From CAZDKK01 sp964603725 (GTDB lineage Bacteria > Eisenbacteria > RBG-16-71-46 > CAIMUX01 > WJJG01): a stretch of 64,000 nucleotides of DNA. The notes beneath the pieces are model-generated. The model was not told the origin of the DNA. It saw nothing but the letters and a program-made list of their open reading frames with translations, and ran no database searches. Every line of letters starts with the position of its first letter. Position 1 is the stretch's first letter. Of the stretch, positions 45,488 to 54,233 are shown one piece after another. The DNA lies in NCBI GenBank assembly GCA_964603725.1, contig CAZRWW010000022.1, positions 1-64,000 on the forward strand, read 5' to 3'. The position numbers and the translations under genes were made by a program.

Positions 45488-47512
45488 ATGATCAGCAACA
45501 GCGCCATCGCCCAGGCGATGACGATCAGGCTCGACGACGACCTGCCGGAGCGCCCCGAGTTCATCCCGGGCATTCGCCGCGCCCCGGACCGGGGTTTCAC
45601 GCTCACTCCGGAGGAGACCCGCACCGCGCTCAAGAACGCCCTGCGTTACGTTCCTCCGCAGCACCACGAGCGGCTGGCGCCCGAGTTTCTGGAGGAGCTC
45701 ACCACGCGCGGTCGCATCTACGGTTATCGCTTTCGCCCGCCCGGCCACTTCCAGGGCCGACCGATCGATACCTACCGAGGGGCGTGCATCGAGGGCCGGG
45801 CGTGTCAGGTCATGATCGACAACAACCTGGACTTCGATGTGGCGCTCTACCCCTACGAGCTGGTGACCTACGGCGAGACGGGACAGGTCTGCCAGAACTG
45901 GATGCAGTACCGCCTGGTGCGGAAGTACCTGGAGGCGGTCACGCCGGATCAGACACTGGTGCTCCACTCGGGACACCCGCTGGGCCTCTTCCGCTCGCGG
46001 CCCGAGGCGCCGCGGGTGATTCTGACCAACGGCCTGATGGTCGGGATGTTCGATACGCAGCAAGAGTGGCATCGGGCCATGCAGCTCGGGGTCGCCAACT
46101 ACGGGCAGATGACCGCCGGAGGCTGGATGTACATCGGTCCGCAGGGGATCGTGCACGGGACCTTCAGCACGATCCTGAACGCCGGGCGGATCAAGCTGGG
46201 CATCGCGGAGCAGGGCGATCTGCGCGGCCACCTGTTCGTCTCCTCCGGGCTGGGCGGGATGAGCGGCGCGCAGCCCAAGGCGGTCGAGATCGCGGGGGGC
46301 GTGGGGATCATCGCCGAGGTCGATCGCTCGCGCATCGAGACGCGCCACAGCCAGGGCTGGGTGGGTCACGTGACCGCGGATCTGGACGAGGCGCTGCGGA
46401 TTGCCGGCGAGCGCCTGCGGCGCCGGGAGCCCGCCTCGATCGCCTACCACGGCAATGTGGTGGATCTGCTCGAGCACTGCGTGGCGCGGGACATCCACGT
46501 GCCGCTGCTCTCGGACCAGACCTCGTGTCACGCTCCCTACGACGGCGGCTACTGCCCCCAGGGATTGACGTTCGAGGAACGAACCGAGATGATGCGCGGC
46601 GACAGGGGGCGCTTCTGCAGCCTCGTCGACCGCAGCCTGCGGCGACACTACGAGCTCATCAAGACGCTGGTCGAGCGCGGCACGTACTTCTTCGACTACG
46701 GCAATTCCTTCATGAAGGCGGTCTTCGACGCCGGGGTGGCCGAGATCTGTCGCAACGGGCACGATCCCCGCGATGGGTTCATCTTTCCCTCGTATGTCGA
46801 GGATATCATGGGCCCGATTCTGTTCGACTACGGCTATGGGCCCTTCCGCTGGCTCTGCCTGAGCGGAAAGCCCGAGGATCTGGTCCGCACCGACCGCGCC
46901 GCCATGGAGTGCATCGATCCCGACCGGCGGAGTCAAGACCATGACAACTGGGCCTGGATCCGCGATGCCGGAAAGAACAAGCTCGTCGTCGGGATGCCCG
47001 CGCGCATCCTGTACCAGGACGCCCTGGGCCGCGTGAAGATCGCCCTGAAGTTCAACGAGCTCGTCCGCCAGGGCGAGGTCGGGCCCATCATGCTGGGCCG
47101 CGATCACCACGACACGGGCGGCACCGACTCGCCCTTCCGCGAGACTGCCAACATCAAGGACGGCAGCAACGTGATGGCCGACATGGCCACGCACTGCTTC
47201 GCCGGCAACGCCGCGCGCGGCATGAGCCTGATCGCCTTGCACAACGGCGGTGGCGTCGGCATCGGCAAGGCGATCAACGGAGGCTTCGGCCTGGTGCTCG
47301 ACGGCACGCTCGCCAAGGACGAGGTGATTCGCTCGGCGATGGCGTGGGACGTGATGGGCGGTGTCGCGCGTCGGGCGTGGGCGCGAAACGAGCACGCGAT
47401 CGAGACCAGTATCGAGTACAACGATCTGGCACAGGGCGATCACATCACGTTGCCGTTTCTATCCGACGACGACCTGATCGAGCGCACCGTGGCGCGGGGG
47501 ATGCGTTCGTAG
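45488..47512 (+). CDS. hutU: Urocanate hydratase
   Basis: A 674-residue NAD-dependent enzyme converting urocanate to imidazolonepropionate in histidine degradation. ATG 45488 has GGAGAGGAG upstream. Recognisable parts are GQMTAGGWMYIGPQGIVHGT, the NAD-binding SSGLGGMSGAQPKA, the active-site region DQTSCHAPYDGGYCPQG, FFDYGNSFMKAVFDAG, GRDHHDTGGTDSPFRET and LIALHNGGGVGIG. It is about 120 residues longer than the classic Pseudomonas enzyme, as in one branch of the family. No hutH, hutI or hutF gene is nearby, so the rest of the pathway must be elsewhere. Confidence 0.93.
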   Translation: MISNSAIAQAMTIRLDDDLPERPEFIPGIRRAPDRGFTLTPEETRTALKNALRYVPPQHHERLAPEFLEELTTRGRIYGYRFRPPGHFQGRPIDTYRGACIEGRACQVMIDNNLDFDVALYPYELVTYGETGQVCQNWMQYRLVRKYLEAVTPDQTLVLHSGHPLGLFRSRPEAPRVILTNGLMVGMFDTQQEWHRAMQLGVANYGQMTAGGWMYIGPQGIVHGTFSTILNAGRIKLGIAEQGDLRGHLFVSSGLGGMSGAQPKAVEIAGGVGIIAEVDRSRIETRHSQGWVGHVTADLDEALRIAGERLRRREPASIAYHGNVVDLLEHCVARDIHVPLLSDQTSCHAPYDGGYCPQGLTFEERTEMMRGDRGRFCSLVDRSLRRHYELIKTLVERGTYFFDYGNSFMKAVFDAGVAEICRNGHDPRDGFIFPSYVEDIMGPILFDYGYGPFRWLCLSGKPEDLVRTDRAAMECIDPDRRSQDHDNWAWIRDAGKNKLVVGMPARILYQDALGRVKIALKFNELVRQGEVGPIMLGRDHHDTGGTDSPFRETANIKDGSNVMADMATHCFAGNAARGMSLIALHNGGGVGIGKAINGGFGLVLDGTLAKDEVIRSAMAWDVMGGVARRAWARNEHAIETSIEYNDLAQGDHITLPFLSDDDLIERTVARGMRS

Positions 47513-47609
47513 AAGCTGTGCGCGGGCGGGCGTGGCCATTGACGCCGTGGCGCGCGTGAGACCATCGCAGAGGCCGCAGTCGCTCGCGATCCCTGCGAGG
47601 CGGTCTGGG

Positions 47610-48731
47610 TCAGTACAACAGGTGCACCTGGACCTCGGTCTGCAGCAGGTCATCCGCCTTTCCGGCGGCATTCTGCTCGTTGTGCCAGTTGCAGGCGAAG
47701 CGCAATCGGAGGAAGGGGTAAGTGAAGAGCTCGAGGCCCGCTCCCACGCGCTCGCGCATGCCGGTCAGCAGGTCGACGTCGGGGTCGGTGAAGTCGTAGG
47801 TGCCGAGGAGATCGATCCCCCGCGCGACGCTCACGGCGAACTCGTTCGAGAAGGTCCAGCGCGTCAGATTGCCGCCGGCGGGGCGATCGCGGCGCAGCCA
47901 GCCCAACTCGCCCACCCAAGTGCAGGGCCCCAGATCCACAGACCAGAAGGGCCCCGACAGGGTCGCGGCCGCGCCCTCGGCGTCACTCCTCCAGAGCGAC
48001 CCGCCCGCGCAGAATGCCGCCCCGGCCAACCGCAGCCGCGCGCTCGCCCGCGCGGCGCCGGCCACGCGCCGGTCGCTGTCGCGCGTCGAACCCGGCGCGC
48101 CGTTCAGGACGGCCGCCTGCAGGGCCCACGCGCCGGGGGAGAATCCCACTTCGAGACCCACGTCGGTGTGGCCCGGCGGGGCAAGACCCTGGGCTTCGCG
48201 CACGAAGGCCGTGTGGTCCGCCAGGCGCCACCCGTAGGGGGGCGCGAAGCGCCCGGCCCGCAGGTAGCCGCCGGCCGGCAGTAGGTGGGCTGTGCCGAAG
48301 ACCTCGTAGCTGCCCGATATCCCGCGGTCGAAGTAGGCCGCGAAGCGCTCATCGAGCTGGAACGCCAGGTAGATGTCGCCCTGCATCTGCAGGAAGTTGC
48401 CCGGTGTGCGACCGTCATCGTAGTAGTGATGGATGGTGCGCAGGTCGAAACCGATGCTGAGGCTCCGCCCAATGGCGGGATCGAGCCGCTCCAGCTCTTC
48501 GGCCGGAAGCGGATAGCGCGCGAGCTCCTGGGGCACGATGTACTGAGCGGCGTAGGCGCTGCGCATGCCGCCGCCCGAGGGGTCATGGTGACAAAGACCG
48601 CAGCTCTGCTGGTAGCGGGCCGCGTAGCGCGGAACCGCGTGCGCCGGCCAGGCGGCCGCGATGATGAGCGCGCACACCGCCCACACCGCCCACAACCGGG
48701 GATGCTCGCTCCTGCTTCCGTGGACGCTCAT
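47610..48731 (-). CDS. Exported protein with haem c motif and predicted outer-membrane beta-barrel
   Basis: A 373-residue exported protein. ATG 48731 has AGGAGGG upstream. Signal peptide about 1-32 (ALIIAAAWPAHA). Immediately after it comes one c-type haem motif CGLCHHDPSGGG (Cys44, Cys47, His48). The remaining 300 residues alternate aromatic and polar residues in a beta-barrel style (IYLAFQLDERFAAYFDRGIS, GYLRAGRFAPPYGWRL, VGLEVGFSPGAWALQAAVLN) and end in an aromatic residue (VQVHLLY), as outer-membrane proteins do. A haem at the periplasmic mouth of a barrel would suit electron transfer across the outer membrane, but the exact family was not recognised. It is last in a run of minus-strand exported-protein genes. 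Confidence 0.75.
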   Translation of the reverse strand: MSVHGSRSEHPRLWAVWAVCALIIAAAWPAHAVPRYAARYQQSCGLCHHDPSGGGMRSAYAAQYIVPQELARYPLPAEELERLDPAIGRSLSIGFDLRTIHHYYDDGRTPGNFLQMQGDIYLAFQLDERFAAYFDRGISGSYEVFGTAHLLPAGGYLRAGRFAPPYGWRLADHTAFVREAQGLAPPGHTDVGLEVGFSPGAWALQAAVLNGAPGSTRDSDRRVAGAARASARLRLAGAAFCAGGSLWRSDAEGAAATLSGPFWSVDLGPCTWVGELGWLRRDRPAGGNLTRWTFSNEFAVSVARGIDLLGTYDFTDPDVDLLTGMRERVGAGLELFTYPFLRLRFACNWHNEQNAAGKADDLLQTEVQVHLLY

Positions 48732-48798
48732 GGCTCCCTCCTGAGGCGAGTCGACCGGCAACCACCCGTTCTCTGAGCAGCTCAGCGGGCGCCGCGTG

Positions 48799-49227
48799 TC
48801 AATTGTCCCGCGCGCCCTCCTCGATCCACTGGCGAATCTCGGCGATCTGGCCAGCTGGCAGCCCGCCGCCGGGCGGCATCAGCGACGCGCCTTGGGCGCC
48901 GGTGAGCCGGTGATAGAGGTACGAGCTGTCCGGTTCATTCGGCAGGACGCGCTTGAGGGCGGGTCGCTGCTGGGCGGGCACGTTCACCAGCGCGGCGTAG
49001 CTCTGCCCCGGGCTCAGATCGAGGTCTGCGGATGGCGCGCCGCCGCCATGGCACCCGGCGCTCGCGCAGGAGCCGGTGAAGATCGGCTGGACGATGTCCG
49101 CGAAGGACACCTCCTCGCTGACACCACCGTTGGGCTGCGTGTTCTTGTCGCCGCGATCGGAGCAGCCGAACGAGAGACCAACCCACACCACTGCGACCAG
49201 GGCCAGACACCTCGCGGCTGCGATCAT
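48799..49227 (-). CDS. Lipoprotein with cytochrome c-like domain, CX4CH motif
   Basis: A 142-residue predicted lipoprotein (signal segment 1-21, Cys22 in LSFGC). The mature part reads VSFADIVQPIFTGSCASAGCH, with Cys54, Cys59 and His60, an expanded CX4CH haem site, and ends in MPPGGGLPAGQIAEIRQWI, where the Met is the likely sixth haem ligand. This pattern matches the small cytochrome c-like domains found in secreted proteins of Planctomycetes and Deltaproteobacteria-like lineages. ATG 49227 has a G-rich ribosome site upstream. Spacing to the haem-barrel gene is 67 bases and to the YceI gene 65 bases, so cotranscription is likely. Confidence 0.78.
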   Translation of the reverse strand: MIAAARCLALVAVVWVGLSFGCSDRGDKNTQPNGGVSEEVSFADIVQPIFTGSCASAGCHGGGAPSADLDLSPGQSYAALVNVPAQQRPALKRVLPNEPDSSYLYHRLTGAQGASLMPPGGGLPAGQIAEIRQWIEEGARDN

Positions 49228-49292
49228 ACCGTCCCCCCTTCGAGTTCAGACGCCTATCTGATTGGAGACCCACGGCGCGTAGACCCGGCCGC

Positions 49293-49916
49293 CTACGGCG
49301 CGCGGGCGGCCAGCGCGCGGAACGTGATCTGCTGCTCATCGGCGACTTTGAGCGCCAAGAACTGCGGTCGCGGGATGTCGAAGTCGCTGAGCTTGATCGT
49401 GAAGCGGCACTCGATGCCGAGCCGCTCGTTGCCGGGGAGCACCTCGCGAATGACGCTCACGGGCGCTCGCAGGGTACGCTCAACGCCGTGCAAGGCGAGC
49501 GATCCCTCGATCTCGAGCGTCACACCCTCGTTCGGGGGCAGGCTCAGCGGGTGTGCTCCGACAATGCGAGCCCCACGAAAGACGGCCTGGGGAAAGCGCT
49601 TCGTGGCGAGGTGATTGTCGCGCATGTGCCGATCGCGCAGCTCAATGCCCGTCTTCAGACTGGCGAGGTCGACCTCCAGGTACACCGTGACGCTGTCTCC
49701 CAGGGCCGCCGGATCCAGAACGATCTCTCCGCCGGCCTGTCGCGTGGTGCCGCCGAACGACTCGAGCGGGGCCTTGGAATCGAAGCGCACCAGCGTGGCC
49801 CCGTCCCCCGGGGTCACGACGAAGCGAACTTCCTCGCCGGCGCACACGGTCACAGAGACAGCCGTCGCCAACCCCAGAACGATGCCTGTTCTACATGAGG
49901 ATGTCAGGCCGCGCAT
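49293..49916 (-). CDS. YceI-family periplasmic protein
   Basis: A 207-residue exported protein of the YceI lipocalin-like family, which bind polyisoprenoids or amphiphiles in the periplasm. ATG 49916 has AAGGA eight bases upstream; the signal peptide is about 1-26 (AVSVTVCAG). Family features are GATLVRFDSKAPLESFGGT, VDLASLKTGIELRDRHMRDN, RFPQAVFRGARI and the terminal IKLSDFDIPRPQFLALKVAD. YceI proteins often accompany cytochromes (cytochrome b561 in enterics), and here it lies between two genes for haem-motif proteins, suggesting a role in a quinone- or lipid-linked redox chain (inference). Confidence 0.88.
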   Translation of the reverse strand: MRGLTSSCRTGIVLGLATAVSVTVCAGEEVRFVVTPGDGATLVRFDSKAPLESFGGTTRQAGGEIVLDPAALGDSVTVYLEVDLASLKTGIELRDRHMRDNHLATKRFPQAVFRGARIVGAHPLSLPPNEGVTLEIEGSLALHGVERTLRAPVSVIREVLPGNERLGIECRFTIKLSDFDIPRPQFLALKVADEQQITFRALAARAP

Positions 49917-49975
49917 GCGATCATCCTTGTCTGCGTCCTGGGCGGTCCAGGGCCGCGCCAATCCTCGACGCGGGC

Positions 49976-50845
49976 TTACTGAAGCACCACCAGGCGCAAG
50001 AAGTGGTCTTCCTGCGACACCTGCAATCGGCACAGATAAACGCCGGCCGCGACGTGCGCGCCTTCGGCCGTGCGCCCGTCCCAGTGCACGACGCGCCGAC
50101 CGGCCGGCATCCGGCCATGCAGAAGCTCGGCCACGCTGCGTCCGCTGGATTCGAAGACGGCGAGGGACACGTCATCTTCCGCCTGAAGGTCAAACGAGAT
50201 CAGGGTGCCGACTCGGAACGGATTGGGCCACGCTCCCAGGCTGATGGTCCGAGCTGCAGCGGGCTGTTCCTCCACATCCGTGGCCTCGAAGGCGGATGTC
50301 AACGTGGATGTGTAAATGTAGTCGCCCGCCGTCGTGCCGCTGTTGTTGGCCGCATTGCCGGCGGCGTAGAAGACGACCTGAGCCGGCGGGCTCTCGGCCG
50401 GGGCGTTCCAGCGGAATGTCCAACTCACCGGGCCGGGGTCGCCCGTGAAGTTGCCCGCCAGCGTTTGTTTCACATAGCTCTTGCCCTGAAACAGCGACAG
50501 CTGCGTGTTGATCGGATCGGTGATTGTGCAGGTTCCCAGCGTGAGCGGGCTGCACTCGAAACCCCAGCGAAGCTGGCCAGGATCGGACAGCACGACGGTA
50601 ATGAGGTAGGAGACGCCGGCGTGGTAGAACTCCGGGCCCAGAATGGTCAGCCAGCCGTCGCCGCTGTTGAGCGGAAAGCTGCTGTGGCAGTTGCGGCAGG
50701 TGCCTTCGCCCGGCGCGCCCGTGTGGCCATCGGGCGGATTGTCGGAGTAGGCGTGAGAGACGGAAGGACGCAGGGCGGGCATGAGGGCCAGGCAGGCGGT
50801 GAGGGCGAGACGCACGATCCGAGAATCTCGTTGGTCGACGCGCAT
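49976..50845 (-). CDS. Exported Reeler/choice-of-anchor-V-like protein with CxxCH and FlgD-like C-terminal domain
   Basis: A 289-residue exported protein. ATG 50845 has AAAGGAGG upstream; signal peptide about 1-32. The mature N-terminus YSDNPPDGHTGAPGEGTCRN contains the haem motif CRNCH (Cys50, Cys53, His54) and continues into a Reeler-like beta domain (about 55-185). This layout is that of choice-of-anchor-V domain proteins. Residues about 205-289 form a FlgD-like/sorting beta domain: WPNPFRVGTLISFDL, DVSLAVFESSGRSVAEL, HWDGRTAEGAHVAAGVYLCR. Such domains direct export or attachment in several FCB-group bacteria. It lies 59 bases upstream of the YceI gene on the same strand. Confidence 0.82.
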   Translation of the reverse strand: MRVDQRDSRIVRLALTACLALMPALRPSVSHAYSDNPPDGHTGAPGEGTCRNCHSSFPLNSGDGWLTILGPEFYHAGVSYLITVVLSDPGQLRWGFECSPLTLGTCTITDPINTQLSLFQGKSYVKQTLAGNFTGDPGPVSWTFRWNAPAESPPAQVVFYAAGNAANNSGTTAGDYIYTSTLTSAFEATDVEEQPAAARTISLGAWPNPFRVGTLISFDLQAEDDVSLAVFESSGRSVAELLHGRMPAGRRVVHWDGRTAEGAHVAAGVYLCRLQVSQEDHFLRLVVLQ

Positions 50846-51028
50846 GATGAGCCTCCTTTGAAGCGGATGACGCCCAGAAGCCCAACGGCATGGAGTGTCG
50901 CGTGCGAGACGAACCTGATGATACACCTCCCGGCCGGTGCGCGCCAGCGCTGAAGCGGAATGAACGCGAACCTATCGAAGGCTGATGCGACCGAACGCGC
51001 GAACGCAATCAGGTCGCATCGGGGCAAG

Positions 51029-52771
51029 CTAGCCGCGGCCCAGATAGATGATCGATCGGCCCGTCCACACGGGGCGCCCCCGTGTGGACACGTAGTACGC
51101 GCCAGGCGGCAAGGCGCGCGCTGGCGACCAGATGTACTGCTCCAGGCGCGGGCGATCAGCCTCGCTCCCGAGACGCTTGGGCACCGAACTACGCGAGCCC
51201 ATGGGCACCGGCGTTCCCACCAGCCGTCCGGCCGCATCGAGGATCACGGGCCGGACGCCCGCCGGGACCTCGATGCGGAGCACGTCCGCGCAGGGGTTGG
51301 GACGGGCGCGCAGCAGGTCGCGTCCGGTGAAGGCGCGCGCCGCTTCGTCGGGCGGCACCTCGCCGGCGCCGGCGAACTCGTAGGCGCCGATGTCGAGATG
51401 CCCGTCCGCGGGTCGCGGCCGGCCGAGCCCGAGGCGCACGTACTCCATGACCGGTGTATGCAGGCCCGCGACGGCGGGATCGAGCGCGTCGCCCAGGTCG
51501 ATGCACGCTGAGCCCGCGCGCAGCTCGAAGCTCTGGGCCTGGAAGTCGATGAAGCCCGGGTCGGATTCCTCGACATTGCCATGGTTGTGGACGATGCCCG
51601 GCGTCGTTCCGTGGCAGACCACCCATCCCGGCTTCAGGCAGTTCTGTCGCAGGTCGATCACCCCGCCGCTTTCCGCCAGGATCGCGAGGCGCGAACCGGG
51701 CGCGGTCACGTAGAGGATATTGTTGCGGCAGTCACAGCTCTCTTCCATCGTGGACAGGCGCGCGAGAGTCGTGTTGCCCGAGCGGGTCGAGACGATCGTG
51801 TTATTGTGCAAGTACAACATGCCCTTCCGGTAGCGCTGCGTCTCTCCCGAATCACCGCCGTAGTGGAGGATCTGGCTGTTCCCGGCGCCGTCGGGCTCGA
51901 CGAGGATGTTGCCGTAGACGAAGGTCTGCCGGTAGAGCGGATCGCCGTACAGCTCCTGGTGATCGCTGTCGACGAGATCGAGCTGGCGGTTGCCGCTCTC
52001 GATCCAGTTATAGCGAATGACCGTGCCCGCCGAACGGTCCTTGAGGTTGTTGCCGGGGCACCCCGCGCGCAGCGGCCCGAAGTGGTTGAACTGGAAGATG
52101 ATCCCGCAGGCCTCCGTGTAGTTGTTGTGCTCGTAGATGCTGCCCTCGATGCCGTTCTCCAGGATGTGGTTGCCCTCGAGGAGCAGATCGGTTGTCTGAT
52201 GGCCGCAGAAGAGACCGTTGCCGCAGTCGCGCAGGATGCACCCGCGGATCACCACGTGCTCACCCTTCTCGATGAAGATGGCGGCGCAGTTGGAGGCGTA
52301 CGGCGTCACACCGGAGCGCCCGGTGAAGGTATAGGGCGGGCGCCCGCTGCGGATGTCGAGGTTCTCCACGATCAGGTGCGCCGGCATCGCGTCGGGCGGG
52401 TTGTTGGCGCCGCCGATCTTGATCACGCCGCGGTTCTCGTTCCAGAAGTTGAGCTGCGGGCGCGTCGTAGCGTCGATGCCGTTGATGACCGGCAGCGCGC
52501 CGCCGGGTGAGGGAATGCCTCGCACCACGATGGGCGCCTGGGGCGCACCCACACGGCAGATCACCCACTTCTCGTGGTAATCCTCCGCGCGGTGGTGGAT
52601 TTCCACGGTGTCGCCCGGCGCGAGGGACTCCCACGGCACCTCGCCGATGGCCGCGTAGGGCTCGCCGGGCCCGACGCCGTAGAGAACAGCGCGGGCAGCG
52701 GGTACCGGAGCCAGGGCAACGGCGCAGAGCAGGGCTGCGACCGGTGACCGTCGGAATCCGCACGCATCCAT
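51029..52771 (-). CDS. Exported right-handed beta-helix protein with C-terminal sorting-like domain
   Basis: A 580-residue exported protein. ATG 52771 has GGGGAGGGG upstream; signal peptide about 1-27. Residues about 100-440 form a parallel beta-helix of the polysaccharide-lyase type: AHLIVENLDIRSG, HVVIRGCILRDCGNGLFCG, DLLLEGNHILENG, FNHFGPLRAGCPGNNLKDRS, VIRYNWIESGNRQLDLVDSD, LYLHNNTIVSTRSGN. The DNxLKDRS/Y-N-I-E-G-G-x-x-Q-L-D-L-V-type segment is often seen in secreted beta-helix proteins. The C-terminus (about 490-580) has NPCADVLRIEVPAGVRPVI and ALPPGAYYVSTRG, a FlgD-like sorting module. No lyase catalytic set could be assigned with certainty. Confidence 0.8.
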   Translation of the reverse strand: MDACGFRRSPVAALLCAVALAPVPAARAVLYGVGPGEPYAAIGEVPWESLAPGDTVEIHHRAEDYHEKWVICRVGAPQAPIVVRGIPSPGGALPVINGIDATTRPQLNFWNENRGVIKIGGANNPPDAMPAHLIVENLDIRSGRPPYTFTGRSGVTPYASNCAAIFIEKGEHVVIRGCILRDCGNGLFCGHQTTDLLLEGNHILENGIEGSIYEHNNYTEACGIIFQFNHFGPLRAGCPGNNLKDRSAGTVIRYNWIESGNRQLDLVDSDHQELYGDPLYRQTFVYGNILVEPDGAGNSQILHYGGDSGETQRYRKGMLYLHNNTIVSTRSGNTTLARLSTMEESCDCRNNILYVTAPGSRLAILAESGGVIDLRQNCLKPGWVVCHGTTPGIVHNHGNVEESDPGFIDFQAQSFELRAGSACIDLGDALDPAVAGLHTPVMEYVRLGLGRPRPADGHLDIGAYEFAGAGEVPPDEAARAFTGRDLLRARPNPCADVLRIEVPAGVRPVILDAAGRLVGTPVPMGSRSSVPKRLGSEADRPRLEQYIWSPARALPPGAYYVSTRGRPVWTGRSIIYLGRG

Positions 52772-52980
52772 GGCGCACCCCTCCCCCAGGCGGTGTCCGG
52801 CGCCCCCTGGCATTCTGGCAGCCGGCGGCCGGCGATCCAAGGGGGGATTGGACGGAGGGGGCGACGGAGACTGGGGACGGCCGGTGGTCGTGAACACCGG
52901 CGCGGGCGGGTGAAACGCCGCGTAAGCGCACGCCCCACCCGCACCGGGCCGAAGTCTCTCCTTTGGATGCCAGAACCTGG

Positions 52981-53901
52981 CTACGCCACGGCGGGTGCGC
53001 CGGCCAGCAGCTCCGTGAAGCGGCCGGAGTTCCTCCGCAGCCACTGCTCGAACGATCGCATGCCGGGATAGACTGCGCGGCACTGCTCGATATCCGCTCG
53101 ACGGTTCGGGACGTAGACGCGATAGTACTCGAACATGTCGGCGAGATCGTCCGCGCCCCGGAAGCCGAACTGAGCGAACACTTCGCGCGGGATGTGGTTG
53201 TACTTCACCGTTCGGTCCAGCACGCGAGACATGACCTCGGCGTAGCCGCTTCCCGTGAGGTCGTCGCCGACAATGCCCACGGTCTTCCCGAGGAACCGAT
53301 CGCGCTGCTCGAAGACGCGAGCCACAACGCCGCCCACGTCGTCCACGGCGACACCCGCCAGGAGCGTGTCGCCTTGCGGGAAGCCGAACGCAAAGGCGCC
53401 GTCCTCTTGTTTCTTCGGCGGGAAGAAGCCGAGGAAGTTGTCGAAGTAGAAGGCCACGTGCACGAACGTCGCGGGAATGGCCAACCGGCGCGCGTAGGTC
53501 TCGAGGTCGGCCTTCATCTCGAAGTGCGGGACGTTGAGATGCTCAGCAACCAGCTTCACCGAAGGCAGGGTGCTGAAGACGAAGTGTGCCAGATTGGCAT
53601 TCGCGACAGCCTCCACGAGCTTCTTGCCTTGCGCGTACTCGCGATCGAAGTGCTCCCAGAAGCTCGTGACCCCGAAGGCTCCGTGGCACCCCGAGAGCGC
53701 CTCCCTGAGACTGCCCGGATCGTCCAGGTCGCCGCGGACGATCTCGGCCCCGGCCTGGCGAAGTGCCTGCGCCGCGCCCGAGTCGGGCTTGCGCGTCAGA
53801 GCTCGTACCCCGAATTCGCCGCGGTCCAGCAGGTGACGGGCCACACTGCCGCCCTGGGCGCCCGTGGCCCCCACCACCAAGATGATCTTCTTATTCTGCA
53901 T
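52981..53901 (-). CDS. NmrA-like NAD(P)-binding protein
   Basis: A 306-residue cytosolic atypical short-chain dehydrogenase of the NmrA/HSCARG family. ATG 53901 has AGGAGG eight bases upstream. The Rossmann start is ILVVGATGAQGGSVARHLL, followed by VRALTRKPDS, IVRGDLDDPGSL and GVTSFWEH. The catalytic Tyr-Lys pair of classical SDRs is not obvious, as in NmrA, which senses the NADP/NAD ratio rather than catalysing. Later parts include FEMKADLETYARRL and AVDDVGGVVARVFEQ. Function here, either redox sensor or reductase, is open. Confidence 0.86.
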   Translation of the reverse strand: MQNKKIILVVGATGAQGGSVARHLLDRGEFGVRALTRKPDSGAAQALRQAGAEIVRGDLDDPGSLREALSGCHGAFGVTSFWEHFDREYAQGKKLVEAVANANLAHFVFSTLPSVKLVAEHLNVPHFEMKADLETYARRLAIPATFVHVAFYFDNFLGFFPPKKQEDGAFAFGFPQGDTLLAGVAVDDVGGVVARVFEQRDRFLGKTVGIVGDDLTGSGYAEVMSRVLDRTVKYNHIPREVFAQFGFRGADDLADMFEYYRVYVPNRRADIEQCRAVYPGMRSFEQWLRRNSGRFTELLAGAPAVA

Positions 53902-54233
53902 GGAGACACCTCCTGGAATGTGTCGACTTGCTCGTTGCTCGCTCTGCACCGCCGGGCAAGCGCTCGGGCGCAACACCCCGGCCGCGGACCCTGCGCCCAC
54001 CGCCCAGCGCAAGGGAGTCACCCGAACCCGCGTCGGGCCGAGAGCGATGGTGAGCAGGAAACCCGCGGGCGCCCGCACGGTTCCAGTGCCTGGGTTCCGG
54101 AGACCAGGGCGCGCGGGGCGCGGCGGGCGGCGCACGTTCGCGGGCGGCGCTCGGCAACGGCGTTTCTCGCCCGCGCCGCGCTTCTGCTATGCTTGCCGCG
54201 GTGCCGCAGGACGACCCACATCGGGAGGCAACC
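53902..54233. promoter_or_regulatory. Divergent region between NmrA-like and lipase-like genes
   Basis: The 332 bases between divergent starts contain no convincing gene. TATGCT at 54188-54193 could be a -10 box for the lipase-like gene (leader about 40 bases), but no matching -35 box is visible. Confidence 0.35.

Noticed and set aside
45488..47512. A complete histidine-degradation (hut) operon
   Set aside because: Only hutU is present; flanking genes are a C1 peptidase and a convergent haem-barrel protein, with no hutH, hutI, hutG or regulator.
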